DNA of 5,044 nucleotides from Fibrobacteres bacterium CG2_30_45_31 (GTDB lineage Bacteria; Fibrobacterota; Fibrobacteria; Fibrobacterales; Fibrobacteraceae): positions 1 through 5,044 of the forward strand of contig MNYL01000197.1 of assembly GCA_001873075.1 (NCBI GenBank), written 5' to 3'. A model generated the notes under the pieces. That model was not told the DNA's origin. It saw only the letters and a program-made list of their open reading frames with translations, and made no database searches. The position numbers and the translations under genes are program-made. This document shows, in pieces, positions 1-5,044 of the stretch (positions within the stretch are counted from its first letter, which is position 1; every line of letters starts with the position of its first letter).

Positions 1-69
1 GGCGGCGCTTCTCTCGAATTGCTTGAAGGGAAGGTGCTTCCGGGTGTTGCTTTCCTCACCGAAAAGTAG
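1..69 (+). CDS. pgk: Phosphoglycerate kinase, C-terminal end (partial)
   Basis: Frame 1 is open from the first base to a TAG at 67-69 and gives 22 residues that include GGASLELLEGK and LPGVAFL. This matches the conserved C-terminus of phosphoglycerate kinase, where the glycine-rich GGGAS-type segment helps bind the nucleotide phosphates and is followed by an LEGK-x-LPGV stretch. The enzyme is cytoplasmic and makes ATP and 3-phosphoglycerate from 1,3-bisphosphoglycerate and ADP in glycolysis. Only the tail is present; the start lies upstream of the window. A terminator follows 46 bases after the stop, which suggests that pgk ends its transcription unit here. The call rests on a short but very characteristic motif. 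Confidence 0.85.
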   Translation, partial: GGASLELLEGKVLPGVAFLTEK

Positions 70-115
70 GGTGATTTTTTGCTCGAAAAGTGGGCAAAGT
101 GACTTTGAAAATAAA

Positions 116-144
116 GAAGACCACTCTTAGGAGTGGCCTTTTTT
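116..144 (+). terminator. Rho-independent terminator after pgk
   Basis: A perfect 6-bp stem CCACTC (121-126) / GAGTGG (131-136) closes a TTAG loop. It can extend outward past one A-C mismatch through G119-C138, A118-T139 and A117-T140. Six T residues (139-144) follow. This is a typical intrinsic terminator and most probably ends pgk transcription. It finishes only 14 bases before the ATG of the next gene, so transcription reading through pgk would also feed the downstream operon. An A-rich tract precedes the stem, so weak termination in the opposite direction is possible. Confidence 0.8.
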
Positions 145-158
145 GTTATCATGTAGGT

Positions 159-908
159 ATGAATCGATTTGCTTTCTTTTGTATGCTTCTTTTTAGTTTC
201 ATTGCGATGGCTTATGCGGAAACAGCCCCCACAAAGCCAAAGCCGCTTTTAGATAATACCATCCCGATTGCTCCTGAAGAAAACATTGCGAAAGGGAATA
301 TCATGGCTGGTTTTTCCGTCTCTTTGGTACAAGCAGAGGCTTCTGACTTGGATATCATTGTGGGCGATTTGTACGATCTGGACGGTTACACCTTTTCTGT
401 GGATGCCTTTGGCGGTTATTTCTTTAGAGATGCTCTCGCGGCAGGGGTCCGTGGGGGTTATTCCCGCACGAAGTATACCCTTCATTTTTCTCTATTAGAA
501 GATATTGCAGATGTGGATCAGGAACGCAAATATCTGAGTAATGGTTTTTATGTACAACCCTTTTTGCGCAATTGTCTCAAATTATTTGACAGCAAATCCA
601 TTTACTTTTTTAACGAAACCTCGCTTCAAGTCGCGTACAGCTACGGCATTTCACAGGTCGATGATACTGAAGATATCTCCAAAACGAGAACTCAGACGCT
701 TTCGTTTAAACTCGGTTTGAATCCAGGAGTGGATGTTGTTTTGGTGGAGGGCTTTGCGTTTGAAACTTCGGTAGGTCTTTTGGGACTGAGTTCCAGTATG
801 ACGGATATTGAGGAAAATGGAGAGGCAACCAGTAGTATTGATTACAACATCATTAATTTCAAAGTCAATCTGCTCGCTCTTGATTTTTGTTTGGTTTATT
901 TCTTCTAG
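159..908 (+). CDS. Predicted outer-membrane beta-barrel protein
   Basis: This 249-residue protein has a signal peptide: a short basic start (MNR), a hydrophobic core at about 4-18 and an AYA site with predicted cleavage after residue 20. A Pro/Lys-rich stretch (21-40) follows, then about eight alternating hydrophobic/polar segments, roughly at 46-58, 77-88, 93-110, 129-142, 147-165, 178-196, 198-213 and 234-249. Acidic or polar turns separate them. The chain ends in Phe-Phe, and a terminal aromatic residue is usual for proteins inserted by the BAM complex. Size and pattern fit a small eight-stranded barrel of the OmpA-like or porin-like class; no closer family is recognised. ATG 159 is preferred to the in-frame GTG at 90 because that start would translate through the pgk terminator and put 23 non-signal residues ahead of the signal peptide. 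The only upstream SD-like bases are a TAGGT very close to the ATG, so initiation may be weak. The next gene begins 11 bases after the stop, which implies co-transcription. Confidence 0.75.
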   Translation: MNRFAFFCMLLFSFIAMAYAETAPTKPKPLLDNTIPIAPEENIAKGNIMAGFSVSLVQAEASDLDIIVGDLYDLDGYTFSVDAFGGYFFRDALAAGVRGGYSRTKYTLHFSLLEDIADVDQERKYLSNGFYVQPFLRNCLKLFDSKSIYFFNETSLQVAYSYGISQVDDTEDISKTRTQTLSFKLGLNPGVDVVLVEGFAFETSVGLLGLSSSMTDIEENGEATSSIDYNIINFKVNLLALDFCLVYFF

Positions 909-911
909 GAG
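907..911 (+). promoter_or_regulatory. Ribosome binding site overlapping the barrel gene stop
   Basis: AGGAG lies 8 bases before the ATG at 920 and shares its first two bases with the TAG stop of the barrel gene (906-908). It is a good Shine-Dalgarno match and fixes the start of the first lipoprotein. The overlap with the upstream stop is consistent with translational coupling between the two genes. Confidence 0.75.
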
Positions 912-919
912 TGTGATTC

Positions 920-2542
920 ATGAAGAAATTCTTTTCTCTTTTATTGCTGTTCACTTTCGTCATTCTTACAAGCTGCAGTGATGAATCCACCACTTCTGCA
1001 AAGGAAACCTCTTTGCAGGAACTTTCGTTTGTGGGTTTTGAAACGGTCTCGATGAACGATTCCACTCAAACCATTCTCATTGCAAAAGAAGGTGAATACG
1101 GGGATTCTTTGGTTGTGGATTTTGTGAAGCTCACCGAAGGGATGACTCTCTATCTTGCCGCCGATGATGATCCGAACGACCCTGAATTGGGGGAGCGGTT
1201 GGAAGAAACTTCGGTCATTGACGTTACTGGAATCACCTCTTTTAATGTGGTCGTTCTGGATGCTAATCGTCGCATCGATGCTATTTGGACGGTTACCATT
1301 CAAGAGCAAAATGCCTCCAGTTCCAGTGTTGCAAAATCATCTTCGAGTCGTATCGCTTCCTCATCCAGCGAGATTCACCCTTCTTCGAGTTTTTCCGTTT
1401 CGAGTTCGAGTGCCATGATTTCTTCGTCCAGCAATAGACTTTCCTCTTCAAGTGTTTCGAGTTCAAGCGTTGTCTCTTCCTCCAGCATTTCTGTATCTAG
1501 TTCCAGTATAGCATCTTCTTCCAGCGTCCTCTCTTCTTCAAGTGCCGTGATTCTTTCTTCTGAAAATACGGTGCTTTCTTTTGTCGTGGGTGCAGTCTCT
1601 GGTGTTATTGATACCACAGCCAAATCGATTTATGTGGAGCTCGCGTACGGTGACGATTTGAGTGCTGTGGCGGCGACGGTTTCCGTTTCTGAAGGGGCGG
1701 TCTCTAGTTACGAAGGCGCGGAGGATTTGCGTTCCCCACATGCATTTACGGTCACTGCGGAAAATGGCACCGTCGCTCATTGGACTGTAAAAGCGGGGGT
1801 TCAGCTTCCCGGTTCTGATTTTAATACTTGGGCGAATAACAAGGTGGCCCCCAATTCCTTTTGGGGAACCTCCAGCGATGCCATGGCGACCTCCAAGAGT
1901 GCCGTTGTTTATTCCTACTCTTCGGAGGCAAACCTCACTCAAGTGAGTGGAGCCGCCCAATTGGAAACCAAAGCAATTAAGGCGGCAACGGGGGTTATCA
2001 CTTGGAAATCCAAAATTGCGACAGGCATTCTCTTTGCAGGTACTTTTAAAACAGGTGTGACTGCAGGGGATTTGTATAAACATGCCACCGACTTTTCCCA
2101 GGCCGCTAATCTTCTGGATTACATGACCCTAGGCAAAGATTTCACGGGGCGCCCGACATCCTTTACCGTGGAGTATTCGTACTCTCCGGTGGCAGAAAGT
2201 GGCATTGTTCAAAAAGGGTTGATTTATGTCATGCTTGTGAATAAAGCTTCTAAGACGATTGTGGCTTCTGGTGCAATTTTACCCACAACGAAAGTGACAT
2301 CCACGACTCAAACCATTGCCTTGAATTATGGCGATGCATCTTGGATGACGAGCGATCTGCCTGTGCCAACGGGGATGACTGTAGGGACAGGGGAGGAAGA
2401 AGTGACCTCCATTTATGTGATTTTTGCGTCCAGTGCCTACGCTCACATTATCGGTTTAGTCGGTGCAGGCAATGGTGACATTGGAGCCAAAGGGGTTGCC
2501 GGTTCGACTCTTTCCATAGGTGATTTCAAACTGGTTTATTAA
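920..2542 (+). CDS. Surface lipoprotein with tetraserine linker, Ig-like module and PCMD-like domain
   Basis: This 540-residue protein begins with a lipoprotein signal peptide: KK at 2-3, a hydrophobic core at 4-16 and lipobox L16-T17-S18-C19, so Cys19 should be lipidated and anchored in a membrane. Domains in order are: a beta-rich N-terminal region (about 33-128, ending IWTVTI) with an acidic patch at 82-89 (D-D-D-P-N-D-P-E); a serine linker (133-214, 51 Ser in 82 residues); an Ig-like module (about 216-295) with the FTVTAENGT...HWTV signature of repeats found in Bacteroidota surface lipoproteins; and a C-terminal domain (about 297-540). The last starts near FNTWANN and FWGT and ends GDFKLVY, which resembles PCMD (putative carbohydrate metabolism domain, Pfam PF13201; structural representative BT_2081 of Bacteroides thetaiotaomicron). 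No catalytic residues can be assigned. A role in binding glycans or in surface attachment is inferred only from the family name and architecture. It is a paralogue of the next gene, which starts 16 bases downstream. Confidence 0.85.
   Translation: MKKFFSLLLLFTFVILTSCSDESTTSAKETSLQELSFVGFETVSMNDSTQTILIAKEGEYGDSLVVDFVKLTEGMTLYLAADDDPNDPELGERLEETSVIDVTGITSFNVVVLDANRRIDAIWTVTIQEQNASSSSVAKSSSSRIASSSSEIHPSSSFSVSSSSAMISSSSNRLSSSSVSSSSVVSSSSISVSSSSIASSSSVLSSSSAVILSSENTVLSFVVGAVSGVIDTTAKSIYVELAYGDDLSAVAATVSVSEGAVSSYEGAEDLRSPHAFTVTAENGTVAHWTVKAGVQLPGSDFNTWANNKVAPNSFWGTSSDAMATSKSAVVYSYSSEANLTQVSGAAQLETKAIKAATGVITWKSKIATGILFAGTFKTGVTAGDLYKHATDFSQAANLLDYMTLGKDFTGRPTSFTVEYSYSPVAESGIVQKGLIYVMLVNKASKTIVASGAILPTTKVTSTTQTIALNYGDASWMTSDLPVPTGMTVGTGEEEVTSIYVIFASSAYAHIIGLVGAGNGDIGAKGVAGSTLSIGDFKLVY
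1316..1561 (+). repeat. Tetraserine-block linker repeat
   Basis: Codons 133-214 of the first lipoprotein encode twelve serine blocks, eleven of exactly four serines and one of three (155-157). They are separated by one to four residues, mostly V, I, A or L (for example VAK, RIA, AMI, NRL, VV, IA, VL). In every block the last serine codon is AGT or AGC and the codon before it is TCN. The second codon is AGT in four blocks and TCN elsewhere. The tract should form a flexible spacer between the membrane-proximal domain and the Ig/PCMD part. Similar polyserine linkers are a hallmark of Fibrobacter extracellular proteins. Confidence 0.85.
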
Positions 2543-2546
2543 GGAA

Positions 2547-2552
2547 ACAAGG
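2547..2552 (+). promoter_or_regulatory. Ribosome binding site deciding the start of the second lipoprotein
   Basis: ACAAGG ends 6 bases before the ATG at 2559. A second purine-rich run, AAGGAAA, overlaps the preceding TAA stop (2540-2542). These place initiation at 2559, where the product starts with a proper lipoprotein signal peptide. The alternative in-frame GTG at 2520 lies inside the previous gene, has no comparable site and would add 13 residues ahead of the signal. Confidence 0.65.
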
Positions 2553-2558
2553 TTTAAA

Positions 2559-4721
2559 ATGTTAAAGAAAATCATCCATTCCTTAAGCGCTTTTTTGTGC
2601 ATTGCAACCCTTATTGTGTGCGGGTGCACTGCCGATATGAATGAATTTGGGGAATCCGATTACCGTACCTTGAATGGCTTATCTTTCAAGGATCAGACAG
2701 GGTCCACTTCTTTTAGAACGGTGACGCGCACCATCGGTGTGAGTTTTGATTTTACCGAAAAACCGGATTCCATCACGGTTGAATCTATGGATATCAGTTC
2801 TCTTGCAGAACTTCATCGTGTGGATAGCAAGATTGATTCCATTCCGAGCGATTCTTTGGCAAGGGATTCTTTGGGGAACGTCGTTTCTGTGGCTAAAAAC
2901 GCTCTTGCAGAAGGGAGTAAAATCGCATTACCCAAGAGCCTCAAAATCTATCTTGCCGTGGTTTCTGAAAGCGGGCTTCGCGACATTTGGTGTCTCCAGG
3001 TGACTCTGAGCGGTGTCCCCGTGGAGTCGTCTTCATCCACAATAAATTCGTCCGGATCTTCTTCCTCATCTACGACGTCCTCTTCTTCGGTGAATTCCAG
3101 TAGTTCCAGTAGCTTCAGTAGTAGTTCCAGTGAACCCGTTCTCAATTCCAACACCGATCTCACTCTCAAATTGAACACACAACTTGCCCAAAGCGTTAAG
3201 GCAAGCACCAATCACGTGGCCGATACCATCTACACTCTCGTGGCTTTTGGTACAGACTTTGCCACGCTTTCTCTCGCTTCTGTGGGGATTGCGAGTACTT
3301 CTTCGGTGAGTCCCGATCCCACTAAAGTGACTGATTTTACCACGGCGCACACATTTACTGTCACCGCCGAAGATAAAACTACACAGGCCTGGGTTTTTGT
3401 GGTGGCTGAAGCGGCAGAGGATTATAAAGCTTCTTCTGAAAAGGAATTGGTTTCTATCACCGCTACTGGCGAGTTAAAAGCCGCTACTATAAATGCATCC
3501 CAAAAGACAGTCCTTTTGCACTTGGCATCTCAATCAGCGCTTTCTAATGTCGCGGTCACTTTAGTGGTTTCTGATAAAGCGACGGCAACCCCCAGCTCTC
3601 CTTGGAATTTAAGCACCGATCCACTTGACCTTACGATTACTGCGGAAGATGGCTCCACAGTGGTGTGGAAGGTGACCGCCGATTATGCGGCCGACCCTGA
3701 GATCGTAAGTCTTTCTGCGACGAATGCGGCAAGCGTCACCATTGATCAGAATCTCAAAAAAATTTACATCGAAATGGCGTATCTTGCGGATCTCACTCAA
3801 GTGACCATTTCTGCTTTAGGTCTTTCGGAAGGTGCTTCTACTGCGGGCATTACTAAAGGTTCCGCGTACGATTTAAGCGCAGGTTTGTCCGTTCTGGTTT
3901 CGGTGGGGGAAAATAGTGTTACCTACACCGTCAAAGCGGGGTATCAGATCCCTTACAGCAACTTTGATAGTTGGGACAATGATGACTATGTCCTTGAAGA
4001 TCCAACCTATGGAGCGATTTGGGGCAATGCGAACAGCGCTTCGAAAAATACCACTCAAGTGACGGTGGGAAGTGGTTCTGGAGCCCAGATGAAAACATCT
4101 TCTATTTTGGGAAAAATTGCTTCGGGAAGTATTTACACCGCCGAATTTAACCCCAATGGTGTGGGACTTTTCAGTATGGCCTCTTCTTCCACCTGGCCCG
4201 ATGGGAACGAATTAATCGATTTTGGAAAACCATTTAAGGGACGCCCCGAATACGCCGATGTGAAATTTTCCTACAGCAATAACGATGGCGATAGTTGCGA
4301 CATTTACATTATGCTCGAACACCGGACAGGGGACAAAAATGTGGATCGAGCCTCCGCAGACGTGAATACCCTCGTGGCCTCTGCTTGGTTCCGCTCTACT
4401 TCTGAATCTGACTACACCACACGCCCGAATCCAGATGTGGTTTCCATCTCAGAGCCCGATGTGAATGGGATGCGTACCCTGCGTCTCAAATTGCAGTATG
4501 GAACGCCTCTCACCAATTCGCCCATTTGGAATTCTTCTGCATTTGCAACAGGAGTCTCTTCTAGCAATAATAATGCAATTGATAATTCGGTAGTGGAAGG
4601 AACGGGAAAAGAGGCCGTTACTCATATAAGAGTGGTGTTTGCTTCGAGCGCGGCGGGGAACTTCTACACAGGTACAAGTGGTGCTACTCTCATTGTGGAC
4701 GACTTTAAGTTTATTTATTAG
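2559..4721 (+). CDS. Surface lipoprotein with serine linker, three Ig-like modules and PCMD-like domain
   Basis: This 720-residue protein starts MLKK, followed by a hydrophobic core to about residue 20 and a lipobox V20-C21-G22-C23; Cys23 is the likely lipidation site. Domains in order are: an N-terminal beta-rich region (about 36-150, ending DIWCLQVTL) matching that of the upstream lipoprotein; a serine linker (157-191, 26 Ser in 35 residues); three Ig-like modules at about 199-283, 295-375 and 380-461, ending in QAWVFVV, VVWKVTA and VTYTVKA; and a PCMD-like domain (about 462-720) with NFDSWDN, IWGN and a C-terminal DDFKFIY. The third module and PCMD domain align best with the single module and PCMD domain of its paralogue: both have a SEGA stretch and TVKAG followed by a similar NF/DF-x-x-W segment. 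Membrane location follows from the lipobox; surface exposure and glycan binding are inferences. No enzyme motif was seen. It ends 5 bases from a convergent gene. Confidence 0.85.
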   Translation: MLKKIIHSLSAFLCIATLIVCGCTADMNEFGESDYRTLNGLSFKDQTGSTSFRTVTRTIGVSFDFTEKPDSITVESMDISSLAELHRVDSKIDSIPSDSLARDSLGNVVSVAKNALAEGSKIALPKSLKIYLAVVSESGLRDIWCLQVTLSGVPVESSSSTINSSGSSSSSTTSSSSVNSSSSSSFSSSSSEPVLNSNTDLTLKLNTQLAQSVKASTNHVADTIYTLVAFGTDFATLSLASVGIASTSSVSPDPTKVTDFTTAHTFTVTAEDKTTQAWVFVVAEAAEDYKASSEKELVSITATGELKAATINASQKTVLLHLASQSALSNVAVTLVVSDKATATPSSPWNLSTDPLDLTITAEDGSTVVWKVTADYAADPEIVSLSATNAASVTIDQNLKKIYIEMAYLADLTQVTISALGLSEGASTAGITKGSAYDLSAGLSVLVSVGENSVTYTVKAGYQIPYSNFDSWDNDDYVLEDPTYGAIWGNANSASKNTTQVTVGSGSGAQMKTSSILGKIASGSIYTAEFNPNGVGLFSMASSSTWPDGNELIDFGKPFKGRPEYADVKFSYSNNDGDSCDIYIMLEHRTGDKNVDRASADVNTLVASAWFRSTSESDYTTRPNPDVVSISEPDVNGMRTLRLKLQYGTPLTNSPIWNSSAFATGVSSSNNNAIDNSVVEGTGKEAVTHIRVVFASSAAGNFYTGTSGATLIVDDFKFIY
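3027..3131 (+). repeat. Serine-rich linker with a 9-bp tandem repeat
   Basis: Codons 157-191 of the second lipoprotein encode 26 serines in 35 residues. The first 15 serine codons (to about 3089) are all TCN. The last 11 (from 3096) comprise 8 AGY and 3 TCN. The AGY-rich half contains the unit TTCCAGTAG twice in tandem (3095-3103, 3104-3112) and a third, changed copy CTTCAGTAG (3113-3121), which yields the single Phe in the serine run. The linker is less than half the length of the one in the upstream paralogue and its blocks are irregular. Confidence 0.8.
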
Positions 4722-4726
4722 CTGCC

Positions 4727-5044
4727 CTAGAACCACTCTGCGCGCGATTTTTCACGGCGTTCGCGGAGTTCTTCTACCACAGAATAGGGAATTTTCATGC
4801 AATTGGGGCCATAGGGGCCGCCTTCGGTGTGAAAGTCAGAACCGCCAGTGCCCACAAGATTATAACGCAGAGCGATGTCCCTGTATTTGCGGCCCGCAGA
4901 ACCTTTTTGCGAAGGACTGTAGGTTTCGATTCCTTTCAAACCCCACTCTACCATATCTGGAATGAGCGCGTCTGCCCCTGTTTTATAAGGGTGAGCGAGC
5001 ACTGCAATGCCACCTGCATTTTCGATGAGGCGAATCGTTTGCTG
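4727..5044 (-). CDS. PHP-domain phosphoesterase, C-terminal part (partial)
   Basis: The - strand frame is open from the window edge to a TAG at 4729-4727 and gives 105 C-terminal residues. The internal GTG at 5002 is not the start, because the frame continues upstream with QQTIRLIENAGG. Conserved PHP (polymerase and histidinol phosphatase) motifs are visible: AVLAHP with a metal-binding His (residue 18 of the fragment), GIETY (38-42) and GGSDFH (67-72), whose Asp and His are metal ligands. The order and spacing fit the TrpH/YciV group, which includes RNase AM and nucleotide 3',5'-bisphosphate phosphatases, so the product is probably a cytoplasmic metal-dependent phosphoesterase. Its exact substrate cannot be told from the fragment. 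It is convergent with the lipoprotein operon and probably unrelated to it in function. Confidence 0.85.
   Translation of the reverse strand, partial: QQTIRLIENAGGIAVLAHPYKTGADALIPDMVEWGLKGIETYSPSQKGSAGRKYRDIALRYNLVGTGGSDFHTEGGPYGPNCMKIPYSVVEELRERREKSRAEWF

Noticed and set aside
90..158. In-frame GTG start at 90 that would lengthen the barrel protein by 23 residues
   Set aside because: It translates through the terminator hairpin and puts a basic stretch before an otherwise standard signal peptide starting at ATG 159.
1375..1623. Glu/Leu-rich reading frame on the - strand
   Set aside because: It is the antisense of the serine linker: TCN codons read in reverse give Glu and related residues. 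The composition is explained by the real gene on the + strand, and no RBS or domain supports it.
2948..3211. Acidic - strand frame opposite the second serine linker
   Set aside because: Same antisense effect of serine codons; it has no independent support.
1935..4063. Recurring ACTCAAGTGA in the lipoprotein genes (near 1938, 3796 and 4053), once within a near-palindrome
   Set aside because: All copies are in frame and encode the (L)TQV segment of beta-rich domains, so shared codons explain the repeat; no operator role is supported.
4629..4739. Inverted pair AGAGTGGT (4629-4636) and ACCACTCT (4732-4739) spanning the end of the operon
   Set aside because: The arms are 8 bases and about 95 bases apart with no T-tract; this is expected by chance and not a credible terminator.
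4639..4965. 108-codon + strand frame overlapping the end of the operon and the PHP gene
   Set aside because: It is the complement of the PHP coding sequence, is rich in Cys and Arg, has no recognisable domain and overlaps two well-supported genes.
1..5044. CRISPR array, tRNA, rRNA, insertion sequence or phage genes
   Set aside because: No spaced direct repeats, cloverleaf, transposase motifs or terminal inverted repeats were seen; coding sequence accounts for nearly the whole window.

Overview
The window most likely comes from a Fibrobacter-like bacterium (phylum Fibrobacterota) or a close relative. It encodes diderm cell-envelope proteins: an outer-membrane beta-barrel candidate and two lipoproteins. 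The lipoproteins have long polyserine linkers of the kind common in secreted and surface proteins of Fibrobacter, and C-terminal domains resembling the PCMD family (putative carbohydrate metabolism domain), best known from Bacteroidota. The assignment to phylum is inferred from these features; no marker gene long enough to prove it is present.

Layout. Bases 1-69 are the last 22 codons of phosphoglycerate kinase (pgk), followed by a rho-independent terminator at 116-144. Three genes then run on the + strand with very short gaps and look like one operon: a 249-residue outer-membrane beta-barrel protein (159-908), a 540-residue lipoprotein (920-2542) and a 720-residue lipoprotein (2559-4721). 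Five bases after the third gene, the C-terminal 105 codons of a PHP-domain phosphoesterase arrive convergently on the - strand (4727-5044; its start lies outside the window).

The two lipoproteins are paralogues with the same plan: lipobox, N-terminal beta-rich domain, serine linker, one (first gene) or three (second gene) Ig-like modules ending in a W-x-V or Y-x-V motif, and a C-terminal PCMD-like domain ending in D-F-K-x-x-Y. With the barrel gene they suggest a cell-surface module, perhaps for glycan binding or adhesion. No catalytic motif is visible and the function is unknown. pgk and the PHP gene are housekeeping neighbours with no obvious link to the operon.

The most unusual sequence-level signals are in the serine linkers. 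In the first lipoprotein, twelve serine blocks, eleven of exactly four residues, all end in an AGY codon preceded by a TCN codon. In the second, the serine codons switch sharply from all TCN to mostly AGY halfway along, at a 9-bp tandem repeat.
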